DNA of 64,000 bases from Mangifera indica (GCF_011075055.1 NC_058143.1:15946930-16010929), one strand, 5' to 3'. Shown: positions 13,015-28,000, numbered from the stretch's first letter. A program made the numbers and translations. The notes: generated by a model not told the origin, from the sequence alone.

Positions 13015-14784
13015 CTTCAATTCTCTATTACTATTCTAGGGTTTAATTCAATTTCAGTTTCAAAGTTTGTAGCTCACCCAGTCCCTCCTAAACCTAAATC
13101 TCCGTCCTCGCCATGAAGATTTTGTTAATAATTAAAAAACCTCACCCTATTACAAATAATTTGGGACTGGTTGTTCAGCTTCGTTTTATAGTAGCTTTGG
13201 GTTTCATTTACAATATATACTTCCACTATCTCTATTTTCAAAATAAAATTTTAACTGTAAAGAAAATTTGATAATAAAAATTATTGTGGTTTAATATTCA
13301 AATATATTTCAACTTTTCCTTTTTTTTTTTCGATTTTCTCATCTTAGAAAAAAAAAATGAGTTTGTGTATCAACATTATAAAAAAAAAAAAAGCCCATAT
13401 AGGGAATTTTCGATTGAAAAAAATTATAAATTTTGAAAATTTTCTTACATATTAATCAAATTAAAAAATACCCCCTCAAATATAAAGGTAGATATTAAAT
13501 CGTTTCAAATATGATTTAAATCTTATTTAATTAGAGATGTTAAATAGATTAAGTCAAGCTTATAGTAAAACATGGACATGAGTTTTTCGGTTTTGCATGA
13601 AAAAGTCTAAACCACGTTAGACTTGTGGGTTAAGTGAGTTTACTTAAAATTATATCGATTAATTTTTTAGTTTTTTTATTTTTGATTTTTGATGAGTTGA
13701 CCCATTTGTAAAGTTTTTTACTATAATAGATTAAAATAAATAAATAATAATTTTATATAATTAAACATAAATAAAAAATTTAATTTCAACCCTGTAAGCT
13801 TATTAAGGGCCCATAGAGATATATCTCAAAGGCCTAAGACCATACTTGAGTCTTAAGATTTGGTCAGACTAACTTGACATGAAGACTCATCAAATGATAA
13901 GTTTAGCTCAGGCGGGTCAGCTCACTGCTACCTCTACATTCAATTGTTCATAGCCATGCAAAATTCATGTCCAGGAAGTAACAATTGAAAGATGGTTAAG
14001 CGAAATGGAAATTAGACTAAATAATTATATTAAATGGTCAAATGTTGTAATAGAATAAGGAAAGTAAGACCGCAAATAAGTCATAATTATCTTCTGAAAA
14101 TTTTGTTACACAATTTAAAATAATTGCAATAAGATTTTTGCATTGTTATCAAATGTAATTTAAGTTTCCTAAGTATTTTACTAAAATGGTTAAAAGCTTA
14201 AAACTAGAAATGAAATGACCAAAACGCGGGGACATTTTTGTCAATTGAATTAATTTCTTTTCGTTATATTGAAGAAACTTTTGAAATTATTTTTTTTTTC
14301 GGATATACTTGACTATTTCTGTGAAAAAGAAACCAATTATTTGCCGGCAGTATTCTGTCTAATTTTCTCCTACACTGATGTTCTCTTCGTGAAATCCGGC
14401 GGGACTGGAATGAAAGAACGGTTAGTTACAGTATTAGATGTAGTTCTAATTATCGTTACAACTCGCGAATTCTGATCTCTGATAAAGAATTTTATTCATT
14501 TTACCGAAGTAAATTCAAAGTACTTCAGCACAAACCAATCCTCAACTCTGCCTTCGTCGTGAAGCCTCTAGCCGGCGCCACCTGAAAAAAGATTTTGAAA
14601 GAGGTCTGGTGTGGTCAGTTTTATTCTACATCATAAAATCAATTTTGAATCTCGATTCAGTATCACTATCTCATAACGTGGTTTAATTTTGAAATTCGAA
14701 TAAATTGTGTTTGATAATTTGATTATGTTTTAATTTATGATTTTTCTTTTATTTAGATCTGTACTTCAGTGATTATTGGCTGCA
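13015..14784. promoter_or_regulatory. Divergent intergenic region between the minus-strand gene and VPS53
   Basis: This 1.77-kb spacer separates two divergent start codons, so it should hold both promoters and both 5' leaders. It contains a small hAT-like element (13532-13936) and long AT-rich tracts. A leader intron for VPS53 is possible, with an acceptor at tttatttag just before 14758 and a donor near 14605, but this is tentative. A 68-codon open frame at 14269-14475 has no family resemblance and is probably chance. No RNA gene is seen. Confidence 0.5.
13532..13936. mobile_element. Small hAT-like non-autonomous element
   Basis: The left end tagagatgtt pairs with the inverse of the right end (agctcactgctacctcta). 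The flanking 8-mers are tatttaat and cattcaat, identical at 6 of 8 positions, as expected of a decayed hAT-type 8-bp target duplication. The interior is AT-rich with a gggccca/ggcgggtcag flavour common in plant hAT MITEs. No coding capacity. Confidence 0.5.
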
Positions 14785-17700
14785 ATGGACAAGTCAAGTG
14801 CGCTGGATTATATCAACCAGATGTTCCCTACAGGTTCTCTTTTGATTTTTTGTTTGATATAATGGCAGTGTACATTTTATGGAGAAATTGTTTTAGTATA
14901 AAGTGCAATGTTTGATGGACTGTGTTTAAAACATTAAAACCGTGTGAATCCTGGTTGGTGTGAAGAGTTTTTTTGCACATTGCCTTGTTTTTCATACTAA
15001 CTTTACAAGATATGGTTAATATTCAGAGGCATCTTTATCTGGCGTTGAGCCGCTTATGCAAAAGATACATAATGAGATTCGTCGTGTGGATGCGGGAATA
15101 TTAGCTGCTGTTCGTCAACAGGTTAAGATTTCTCACTTGTCTGTTTTCTAGTGAGGTGCATAGTTAAGTTTATGAAGTTTGATTAGTTTGGGTTTGTTGC
15201 ACACCATTATCTTTGTTTTTTTTTTTTTTCTGTCAGATAGGTTTTTTGAAGATTTTCATATTCTTTCCACCCATCTAATTATGTTTTCTATAAGGTTATT
15301 GATTATGACAGAATTTTTATAGATTTCATCCTTACTACATTATGGAATGGATGATCTTGAGAATGCCCTTCTCTTTGTACTATTGAATGATGTTTAACAA
15401 GTGTTTATCTTGTAAATGAGTCAGAACATCCCTTAGCATGCAAGAATAAATCCTGCTAGATTCTGTGCTTTTAAAAACTACTTTTGTATTGATTGAAAAT
15501 CAAGAGTGGATTTACAAGGGAGAAGATCCTGAAATTGTAGACTAGAGCTTCAAAATCTATCATTTTGATTTAATTTTTTGCAATTTGTTTCCCCTGAAAG
15601 TGCATTTATTAAGCTAAATTCTTTTAACATTAAATTAGAAAGAAACAAGTTTGGGAATGAAGAGGACGAGTGAATTTCTGTGATTGAGGTTAGGTTAAAT
15701 TATTGTTCTCCCTGGAAGTTCGCCCTTTGGGTTTCTTCTATCTAATGCTCAAATAGCATATACTTTTTACGACTAGGTGAACTCATATTATTGATGAGCT
15801 GCCATGGGTAGGTGATTGTTGCTTCTTTATATTGCTCTTGTGTCATCTTGTTTTGGTAAAGCGATCTCAATTATTAGCTATTGTCATTTCATATAGTTTA
15901 GTGGATACTGTTAATTTTTTTCTTCACTTCTGATGTCATTATGTCTCATCCTTTTAGTTAGACAGTGTCTTTAAACACACATTGAAGCATGGCTTAACCT
16001 GTTACTATGAGCCTTCCCTAACTCCACGCAAACACACAAAAATGTTGAAGATCCCCTTCATTTCTGAATTTCTTCCCTATGAAGTGATTGCATTGGCACA
16101 TACAATAAACATAGTTTCTTTTAGCCAAAAAAGGATGATATTATTTGGTTATTTATGGTCCTTGATGGGTTTGCTTTTGTGGCTTCAGAGTAACTCAGGA
16201 ACCAAAGCTAAGGAAGATCTTGCTGCTGCTACGCATGCTGTGGAGGTCAGTTCCTTTTGTAGAAAGTTTAAAACTACTATTAAAATATGGCTTAACAAGT
16301 TAGTCATTTAATAAAAACTTTAGCTGCTGTATTTGTCTCTTCTTTTATAGATTTAGCTTTCAAAAACAAAAACCTCTAGTGTTGCATGAGGGATTTTATT
16401 TTGAGCTTTTTGGTGTTAATCTAGGAACTCATGTATAAGATCCGTGAAATAAAAACCAAAGCTGAGCAAAGTGAAACAATGGTTCAAGAAATATGCCGTG
16501 ACATTAAGAAGTTGGACTTCGCAAAGAAGCATATAACAACTACAATTACAGCTCTTCATCGTCTTACGATGTTAGGTTAGTCTATTATGTTACTTTTATG
16601 TCTTTATGTTGAATTTATTCTGTGTTTTTATCATTATTTGTCGTCATGATTGTCCAAATTTTTAATTTTGAATGAAAACTAGCTGTTGCTAGATAAGAAT
16701 TATAATATATTTACAAAATTAATATTGCTATAATCAAAATATTGTAGAAGCATAGCTTATATCAAGTGCTTTCAATCAACTCTACTCTTTGATATTTATT
16801 TTGAGTGCTAAAATTTCTAATCTTCCTCTGTGACTTTTTAATCAGTACACTCTTTTCCATGCTATTTTAGTGTCCGCTGTTGAGCAGCTTCAGGTAATGG
16901 CTTCAAAACGGCAATATAAGGAAGCAGCTGCACAGCTGGAGGTATCTTATCTCTCAATCATTTAATTTATAAGCTCTATTATATAGATCAGAAGTGGTTT
17001 GCTTTGCTTCTCATATTCTCCCTTGCATGTTTTTTTGATTTATTTTTAGAATAAGAAATGATAAAATATTACTAATATGATAAGGATTTGCAGAGATGTG
17101 GACCAGCACTTCTATAAATTAGATCCAATACAATCAATATAAAAAGACTCTACAAGGAAATTTTCTAGCAACAGCTTCTATTCTTTGAATAATGATAAAA
17201 AAAGAAAAGGAAAAAAAAATTAATCTATTAGAATTGAGCGCTCAAATAGACACCAACAGTGCTATTTTCCCCCATAAGAAGTCAAAATCCCCCCTCCAAC
17301 TTCTCATGAATCATATTCCAAAATTTCTGTGTTCTAGTCTTTCATATTTTCTTTTGACAAACTCCAATGTTTTCATAAGTTTATTGTGTTTTGATACCAG
17401 CTTTTCCTAGGGAGCCTTCCCTCCTCTAGGAATATATGGTCAGTACATCCTTGAAAGCTACATATGTCAAGTTTTACTTCGCTCACTAATAAAAGATGGT
17501 TTGGCCTAGCTTATAAGCCTTAGATTTCCTTTGTGAAGTAGACACATTTAAGGTAAAGAATCTTGTGTAAAACTCAAAATCAAATCCTTGAAGTTGAAGA
17601 ATGCTTGTGTGAAGCTAGAAGCTGGCATTGTCTACTAATTGATTAGGTCTGGGTTGTGACAATTGATCTTTGCTATTGTTTATCATTTATTTTAATGGAA

Positions 17701-20700
17701 ACAGAATCCCCAAAAATAGATTCTACAACCTTGTTTGTTTTGGCATAACTCATAATTTTCAACCTTCCTTATCTATTGACAGGAGAAATACTCACTCTTG
17801 CTCCCCCAAATACCCCTGACTATCCTTTTTTTCCCTCTTGCTTAGTTTTTTTTTTTTTTAAATAACGATGATATCTATAGTAGCCCTAGTGATCAATTTC
17901 CTGACGACCGCACTTTCCTCAATGGTTATTTTTTTCAATTAGCAGCCCTAGTGACAAATTTCATAACCCCGCAATTTCCTTTATTTATTTTTTTACAGCC
18001 ACCTTATAGTTCAAGTAACTATATTCATATTGAACTTATACACCCTGGCTCTTTAATCCTTTGAAAATCAGTTGAATGTAGGCCTCAGTACTTGTGCAAT
18101 TTTTTTTGAATTTGGACATTAATAGCTTCCTTGATGGTTATGTTTTCTGTTCTTTAAAGAGTTCCCTGACCCAGTCATTAGTGCCTGTGTCAACATCTTC
18201 TTTTACAACAGTTCCTGTGAATCTTTCCTAAGTTCAGTTGCTGTCTCTTTTAAACCATTTTCTTCAATCTATCAAAATTATGAAACTTTCATCATATATT
18301 CTGGCATTTTAGTTTAAAAATTGCTTCATTTTTTTTTTTTTGGGTATGAAAAGGCATCATGCTTACTAATGCTATTTGTGATGCATTTCAGGCTGTAAAC
18401 CAGTTATGTAGTCATTTTGAAGCCTACAGGGATATTCCTAAGATCACAGAACTTAGGGAGAAGTTTAAGAGTATAAAACAAATACTTAAATCACATGTGT
18501 TTTCTGACTTCTCAAGGTATGCAACCTTTTAATCTTTTTGCTCTCCTTTTTTGGATGACATACAGGTGGGCCATTAACTGCTAATTGTAATTATTGTTTC
18601 TGTATAGGGCGGTCATCAGGGTTTTTGTTCCATGATGGTATTCTAGTCTGCTTTTGTTTCTTCATCTCATTGTAACAAATGATACAAAACTACAGTTTTC
18701 TTAATAAAAGGAAGTTGGGTACTTCTACAAAACCTATTTTATATTTTAGTCTTTCACTGGACTGACTTAGTATATAGGATAGTAACTTATGCTGATTTTG
18801 AGTAAGAGACAATTATTCTCTTTATTTCAATGCATCAACAGTTTTTCTGACATCTTTATCCTATGAATTCTTGTTGATATCTGTGTTGGATAGCTTTGGT
18901 GTTCTTTAAATGAATATGCTACCTATATCTCCCAACTTGTTTTCTCTTTTTCATCTCAGCTTAGGTACCGGCAAAGAGACAGAAGAAAGTAATCTACTGC
19001 AGCAGTTATCAGATGCTTGCTTGGTTGTTGATGCCTTGGAGCCATCTGTGAGAGAAGAGTTGGTAAATAACTTTTGTGGCCGGGAGCTAACCTCATATGA
19101 ACAGATTTTTGAAGGGGCTGGTTTGTTAGACTATCATAGTGTACATACTTTATGAAGGTCCATTTTTAATGTCCTAGAACTTGAAATTTTGATATTTTGC
19201 TCTGTTAATAGAACTAGCTAAATTGGATAAAACTGAACGAAGATATGCATGGATCAAACGTCGTATGAGGACAAATGAGGAAATATGGAAGATTTTCCCT
19301 CCTTCATGGCATGTTCCTTATCGGCTCTGTATTCAGTTCTGTAAGAAGACAAGGTATGTCACCTTTCATATTGATTCTTAATTCTTGTTAATCAAAGTTT
19401 CTATCAACTGCTTCTTGAATTGCTCATTGTTCCATAAAAGCCATAAACCAGTAAACCTGCCTTGATTTTGTATCACATTTGGAAGCAAAACTTGTAATTC
19501 TAGAAATAGATCAAATGGGGGAAATTCTAAAACAGAACAATTTTCTATATTTTATTTCTTTTTAGTTGCAACTTTGGAGGGAAAGGTGATGATTTCAAAA
19601 AGTAGTTATTTTTGCGACATATTTTATGATATAATTAATTTTTATTATCAAGCTTAATATCTTTTTATGTGTGTGTGTGTGTGTGTTGAGAGGAGGGGAG
19701 TGAAGTTGGGAACAATTTAAGATTCTCTTAACCACTTCTAATATTGTTCACCTGTTGTTACGTTACAACATCACTTTTCCTTCTTTTTATCTTAAAAATT
19801 CTATCCTTTTCAAATTTAAGATATATATGTTTATATTGTAAAATTTAGGAAAGCAGTCACTTTTGGAAACCGATACTAGTACTTAATAATACTTGATTCT
19901 AGAATGAGCTTTCAATCTTCCGATAAATTTTCTTTGAGTAGGTACTGAAAATGGTTGGGCATTGTATATTCTTATTTATTTGAGCTCATGATATTTGGCT
20001 ACTGAATTTGAGGAGGCTGCTAAAAATATGCTTTAACCTATACCATATCATAGAGCTATTAGTTAATATATCTTGTATATTTTGAAGAACTTTGCATTTC
20101 ATGTTTTTCTGTTTTCAGGAAACAACTGGAAGACATTCTAGAAAATCTGAAAGAAAAACCAGATGTTGGAACATTATTGTTGGTAATACATATTCTCTAA
20201 CTGAATGGTGAATGAAAGTCTCCAGCTATATTTTTTATTGTTTTATATAATTACATTTCTGTGTTGCATCTGCTTGGATAGTCAAATCTGCAAATTGTAC
20301 ATTGTCCTTAGATTATTGAAAGTGCTTGGTTGGTCAACTCTGTATATTGTGCTTGTTGTCATGTTTTGACCATTCTGCAGCTTTTATGAATTTAGCTTCA
20401 GCTGGGACATAATTCTTAATTTCTTCTTCAACTATTATAAATGGCTTATTTTTTACTTGTTCCTCATCTTTGTAGTGCACTTGGAACTATTTGTCACACT
20501 TTGTAGGTAAACTTTTGGTTTACCCATGCTTACAGTGCATATCCGTTTCTTACATTGTGTAGAGCTGGAAATATGTGATATCATGCTAACTGGAACCTTT
20601 AATCAATACCTTGGGAATATAACCACCTATCCTTGTAAAAAACCTTGGTTGTTTGAGGCTACCACTTTCCTCTATGATTTTCTTCCATACTGCATATAGC

Positions 20701-22028
20701 TAAGATCCAGGAAGTGTGCAAGAGCTATACCAAAGAGAGATAGGTTAAAAAATCATCACCTAGAAGACAGAGCTTGATGCTATATCGGAAGAATATATGT
20801 ATAGTAATGGAAATAATTGATGGCAAATAAAGTATCTTGAGTGGATACTAAGATTAACTTTCTCAGATGTCTTATTTCTCCTCTTCTTTTTAGTCTTCTA
20901 TGCAAGAGAACTTCTTCCAGCTTGGGATTTATTTTCATAGATTGGCATAACTATCTGCATGCCTGTAGCAGTATTATATACATGCCTTTCACTTTTATTT
21001 TGGTGAAAATATTTTCTTAATGGCATTTATAGCTTTGTTAAATGTTTATAGGCACTACAACGAACCCTAGAATTTGAAGATGAATTAGCTGTGAAATTTG
21101 GAGGAAGCAGCAGCAGCAGCCGAGAGGTTGGTAATGACATTGAAGAAATTGGTAGAGCAGAAAGTAACAGTCAAAAGGCAGCAGATATAAGAAAGAAGTA
21201 TGAAAAAAGGCTTGCTGCTCATCAGGGAAGTGGGACTGAAGTATGGATCCTATATTCCTAAATGGTTTGGGAAAAAGTTTGTCCAACAAGTGATCCATGC
21301 TGTACTATTAACTGATGGGGTCCTTTTGATTCTGTGTTGACAGGATAAGGATGGAAATACAGATTTGTCGGTGCCAGGGGCTGGGGTATGTATTCTCTTT
21401 TATGTATAATTTGTTGATGTTATTGTTTTTTAATATACAATGAGCTTGAGCCATAAGTGTGATCTTTGAATCTAGATACTGCACTAGAGGAAAAACACCT
21501 GTGTTTCCAGATATTCTTTATTGCTTTCCCTTGTAGGACAAAATTTTTTGTCATCCACACAAGTGTTCTCGTTACATTTTGGTTACATTAATAGGCCTCA
21601 CCAATTAAGCCATTTTTCTTTCAAGTCCAGGCCTCCTTGTCTTGTTAGTAGTGTATTTTAGTTCTTGTGAGTGAGAAGATATCTCATTTTGTGATGAATA
21701 TGATGTTGTGTTCTTACTGATATTCTGCAAATTTTTCTTCTTTAAGGTATTAATATGGTCTTCATGTGAGGTGTTCCTCATTACTGTTAGAGGTTTTGAC
21801 CTTGTTGCAAGCTTGAAGCTTATAAAGATACAGATAGATCCTGACTTTTTCTTTCCTCATGATTGGCAGTTCAACTTTCGAGGGATTATATCTTCTTGCT
21901 TTGAACCTCACATGACTGTTTATGTAGAACTAGAAGAAAAAACACTAATGGAGAATCTGGAGAAGCTTGTTCAGGTATGTGACATTATTTGCATTGTGGA
22001 TTGTTCTTGCTTTTATATCCAATAATTT

Positions 22029-22086
<58 letters not shown>

Positions 22087-25000
22087 AATAATTATATGTA
22101 TATATATTTTTTGTAATAGGATGAAACGTGGGATATTGAAGAAGCAAGTCAGAATAATGTTCTGAATAGTAGCATGCAAGTAAGTATTTACACATTAGTT
22201 TTTGTTTGTCCACATAGCATGCGTGCAATATGTCCTCAGGAGCTTTGGATCATCAGCTGAAGTTTTCTTTCTAGCTTAGTAGTTCAGTTTGGTGCACCTC
22301 TGTAGTTATCCCATATGCATATATACAAGGGAATGTTCAAGATCACCGAATATTATATACAAAATAATGATACAAATTCCAGACAAGTAGATCTAAGCAC
22401 TTTGGATGGTTGAGATTCAATGAAGCTTGCATATTTAAAGTACTTTGTAAAGAACATAATTCAGATTCTATGTCATCCATTCAGATGCTTTAATCTAACG
22501 GCTAAAAGATTGTTAAAATTTATGTAAAAAAGAATGGGCTCTTTATACCTAACCATGTGTGCATATATATAAAAAATGTTCTTTTAACATTAAGGCCAAA
22601 CGACTATTTCCCACCCAAGGTTTGATGTTTTCTCAAAAGTCCCCCCTTTAACTATGGAAACACTAAATACCCACCCATGACCGGTTAAATTTAATAAAGC
22701 CCTAACGGTGGTAAGGGTAAAATCGTCATTTTTGCTATAATATTAAAAATAAACTAAAATAGAATCTAATTTTGCCCCTCTAAACTTTAAAAACTAAAAT
22801 TTTTCCCCAGCCTAAGTTTTAAAAAATGGCAGTTTCACCCTAGAGTTTGATTTTGAAATCTTCGGCGACCGTTCCGGTTCCATTGCCGACGGCCTCTCCC
22901 TCCCGAAGCAGCCTCTCCATCCGGCGAATGTTTTCCTCCTATTTGGAGGCTCGAACGGCTTCGTCTTCCCCTTGGGAGACAAAAAACTTCGTCTGGAAAG
23001 ACGAAGTTCTTTGTCTCCCCAGACGAAGTTTTTCGTCTCCCAAGGGGAAGACGAAGCCGTTCGAGCCTCCAAATAGGAGGAAAAACATTCGCCGGATGGA
23101 GAGGCTGCTTCAGGAGGGAGAGGCCGTCTGCAATGGAGTCGGAACGGTCGTCGGAGATTTCAAAATCAAACTCTAGGGTGAAACTGCCATTTTTTAAAAC
23201 TTAGGCTGAGAGAAAATTTTAGTTTTTAAAGTTTAGGGAGGCAAAAAGAGATAAAATTTTCAGACGTTAGGGTTTTGTTAAATCTAACCAGTCATGGGTG
23301 GATATTTGGTGTTTCCATAGTTAAAGGGGGAACTTTTGAGAAAACATCAAACCTTGGGTGGGAAATAGTCGTTTGGCCTAACATTAAAGCTCAATAGTCC
23401 GTGTAGAGCAAACACATATATTAGTTAAATAATATGTATTAATGGATGCATTTGTAGCATTTAAAATGTGTATGTATATGCTCTTGAAAAATGTACACAC
23501 AATATATATATATACATATATATATGTATGTATGTTTCAAGAGCAGCACATTTTTGATGCAAAATATTGCCCAATTTATAAGTCATTTGATCAAAGCACT
23601 TTGAATGGTTGGGATTTAATGCAAGTTGTATCATGAATGCATTTTGAAATTATCATGTTTAGGTACAATCTCAACCATTCAAATGCGTTAATCTAACGGT
23701 TCAAATTTTCTGTAAAACAGTTGGGACTCTTGAACCTAACATATATATGTAGACACACACATAGAGTAATTCTTCTGTCTGGATGGCTTGGACTAAAATG
23801 ATATTTTACGGATTGGTCCATTCTGATGGGAAAATATCTATATCTATATATATACACATATAATAATATGTTTTTTTGTATTCTTTATTCATGGTATTTA
23901 ATTTTTTGAATAGATTTTCATAAATATACTATTTGTTTACCATTTTTGTGAAATTGCAAAAAAAAAAGGGGAAACGGTAAGAGGAGAGAGAATGTGAGCC
24001 CCCTTTTTCACGTTAGAAATTAAAATTTGAATAAAATACTAATTTATTCTCTTTCTCTTTTTTTTTTATAAATATTTACTCTTCTTTCCTTAAAAAAAAA
24101 AATTCATTTGAAAAATCAAGATTTTCAACACAAAATTTTAAATAAGAATCAACAATTGGCACATTTGAGTCAAACTCTTGAGTTGAACAAAATATCAGCT
24201 GTTCATTCCTGTTTTGTTAAATTTTTTTTTTGAAAAGAAAATTTTTGTTTTTAGAGAGACAGGAGAAAATATATGAAAAAAGAGAATAAATAAATATTGC
24301 ATTCAAAGTTTTGATTTTATATGAAAAACAGGACCCACATCCACCCTCTTGCCTATACTTTTTTCTCTTTTCTCAGTTACAATTTTACAAAAAGGGTAAA
24401 CGAATGGGTTCTTCATGAAAAGATGAAAACTGTAAATAAAATACATAATAGATAGATAGATAGAGAGAGATAAAGTAATTAATATTCAGATGTCCTGACT
24501 AGAAAATAGCTGCATGTGTGTGTATATATATTTTTCAAATGTTTTAAATGCACTTGTTATACATATGGTTAATCTAAATATGCTATTGATACCTTAATTT
24601 TGCCTTAGACCAACTTGACCCTATTCTACACCAACCTGCATCCTTTGGCCTTCAATCTCGAAATAGTTCGTAGATGTGTCATTCTTCTTTATTCACCTGA
24701 GCTAGAATGAAGTTTTGGTCTAAACCATTCTAGTTTTGACTATATTTTTTGGTGCTGCTTTTCATGTTTGATGCTAAGATGTTCTTTTATACCCTTGAGG
24801 AGATTTATTATCACTCAATGATTACTGGTTCAATCTTATCTCTCTTTATAATCTGAGTAATATCAAGAAAGAATTCATGCAGCCTTGATATGGTTAATCA
24901 CCTAAGTAACTAGATTGCTTTGACTACTGACAATTAACCATTTGTTTCAGTTATTTGGCATTGAATAATTTCATTTCATCTTTATTGTGATTGACTTACG

Positions 25001-28000
25001 AATATTACAGTAATATTGAGTGCCAAGTTGGTACTGTCTGAACTGTAATATTTCAATATCCTCTCATGCAGTTTTGTTTTTGATGCATTAGTGAAACTTA
25101 TTCAGTATGAAGCATGTATTCGGCATGAAACTTATTATTCACTGTATTTCTTGGTTGCCCTTGGTCGTCAATTGCAGCTGTTTCTTATAATCAAGAGGAG
25201 CTTAAAGCGGTGCAGTGCTCTTACTAAAAGCAAGACATTATTCAATTTGTTCAAGGTTCATTCTTAAAACTTATTATTGATAACCATCAAATTATGTATG
25301 TGCTGCATTAACATTTGTAATATATCAAAATGAGAAAAATATTTTAACTGGAATTGAATTCTAGCGTAACCTTAAAACAGTACATTTTAAAATAGAAAAT
25401 CTTGATAGATATCTATTCCACTTCTGTACTTTTCTCTTTATATTAATGTAATTTCTGTTTCTTATAGAAATAGATTATGTGCATAAAGGAGGGGGAAAAC
25501 ACTAGCCTTTTGTTTTATCTTTGTTTAACTGCTTTAAGTTTGTGGGTTAATCTTTTAATTGAACACATAATTCCTTTTTTTGCTCTGGGCAATGCCTATA
25601 GTTTTTCATTGAGTCATTCTGCTTTCAGCAATGATAAGAAAACTTTGGTTATGTGAAGAATGTATTGTAGCTGTTTTTTTTTAGGTCATTTTGTTTGAGA
25701 AAATTAGAGGAATTTGTGGAGAGGCAGGGGTGGATATATTTTGTTATTTAGATTTGGTCTTTTGGTTTGAAACAATGTTGGAATACTTCTGTATTCTTTG
25801 TCCATGGAGACTGGGAGTCTATTTTAGCTTAAAATTGGGATCACTGTGCTCATTTTTTCCTTTGTAAGGTTTGGTTTTTTGCAGTAGTGAATGCTGGTTC
25901 ACTGTTTCTGTGTTATTTTTACAATTATTAAAACTTGTATCTTGTTTCTTCAGTTAGAAAATAATGATAATAATAATGATGAAAACACTATTGCCACAAT
26001 TTCCCTTTGCTCCATTAAGTGTCTTGGAGAATGCATGTTTAGTTAGAGGTAGTTTGACCATAATAATAGTATGTTAGCTTGAGAAAATTTGATCCTTAAA
26101 GTTCTTGGACATAAAAGACATCTACAGGAATGCTCTATGGGAAAGATGATTTCATTTCAATAGAAATGGAATTTAGAATGACATAGATTCTACACCTTGC
26201 AGCGAATTAGCTTTTTATTATCAACAACATAAGCAAAAATGATTTTATCTCCTGGCGTTAGGTATTTCAAAAAATTCTCAAAGCGTATGCAACAAAGCTT
26301 TTTGCAAGACTTCCTAAGGGTGGCACAGGAATTGTTGCAGCAGCTACTGGTATGGACGGACAGATAAAGGTGCATGAGATTGAATGTTTTTTTCATTACA
26401 CTTTTCTCTGGGAAGCTACCTATTTTCGGTATCAAGTACTGATTTGTGTATGCTTTTTCTTTGTCTATTTCAAGCAGACATCTGACAAGGATGAAAAATT
26501 AATTTGCTATATAGTGAACTCAGCTGAATATTGCCACAAAACGGTTAGTTTGTTTCTCGATGTGTTGCTGCTTCCTTGCAGCAGGCTTTGAACTTCTGTT
26601 CAATTCATCTTTTTTGACATAACAACTTTGCCGGTATGGTATAAGAAAAAGGTTCAGCTAGAAATTCTGTATCATATATTATCTCTCTTTGATCTTCATG
26701 TGTTGATACTCATTGAATTAAGACCAAGTGTTTTTTCAGTCATGCTTTCTAAGTTGGTTGGCATGTATATTCTCTTGAATATGAATTTTTTATGATGGTT
26801 ATGTTCTCTGCTGATGATTTTATATATCTTGATGGTGTAAATTAAGATATCTTTTGTTTATATACTTGCATAACATTCTGGCTATAAACAAGGGGAGTAT
26901 CTAAAAGGACTTAGTAACTTGGTTCTTTTTTGCTAGTCTGGAGAACTGGCTGAAAGTGTGTCCAAAATAATTGATACTCAGTTAGCCAATGGGGTTGATA
27001 TGTCTGAAGTTCAGGTACTAAACTACATCATAAATGGTCCATTACACAGTGAGTCTACCATTTGCTTTTCCACAATTTCAAAAATCCTTGCAGGATGAAT
27101 TTTCAGCAGTTATAACAAAGGCATTAGTAACCTTAGTTCTTGGACTGGAAACTAAGTTTGATGCTGAAATGGCTGTGATGACACGTGTACCATGGGGTAG
27201 CCTTGAGAGTGTGGGTGACCAATCCGAGTAAGACAGTTTCTCTGAAACTTTGGAACACTAATTAATTTAACCTCAGTCATTTCCTGTAAACATGTCCACA
27301 TTTTTGCAGGTATGTTAATGGAATAAATATGATCCTTACCAGTAGCATTCCCTCACTTGGAAGCCTACTTTCACCCATTTACTTTCAGTTCTTCTTGGAT
27401 AAGGTGATTTTTCAGAGGACTACCTTTACCAATATTTGTTTGGCCTTGTGTGGTTCAAAATGTTAATTTTGAGCATATTTAGGTTTGATTTCTATTTTTT
27501 ATGTCATTTTTTTATGCTTAATGCCTATGCTTGGTGAGCTTCTTAAATTTGTTGAATGTCAGCTATATTTTCCTGACTTTATAATTGAACATTTTATTTA
27601 TCTAAAATTGTGATCTGTCTTGGCTTAATTCATTCTTCAAAGGTGCAATGTGCATTTTTTTTTGTCTTCTGATCATAACATATGCAATGTTCTGCCAAAG
27701 TGTTACCATGTCATACATCTTTTCAAAGTTCGGTAGTTCATTGCCCTTTCCTTTTTTGTTAATCTATGCAGCTGGCATCATCTCTTGGTCCACGGTTCTA
27801 TGCCAATATCTTCAAATGCAAACACATATCAGAAACTGGAGCCCAACAGGTACCAACCATTTTCAATATCTATGTTGATTGTCAAATGGAGTGTGTTTAT
27901 AGCTAGAAGATGGACTAATGTGCTATATAGCCATAGCCTTAATAGAATTTTCGCTTGATTGTCAATATCTCTAGGATTATTTCTAAAAGATTTGAGGGGT

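Noticed and set aside
22812..23176. Overlapping open frames on both strands with near-identical protein sequence
   Set aside because: The identity is a by-product of the palindromic element; the frames are not conserved genes.
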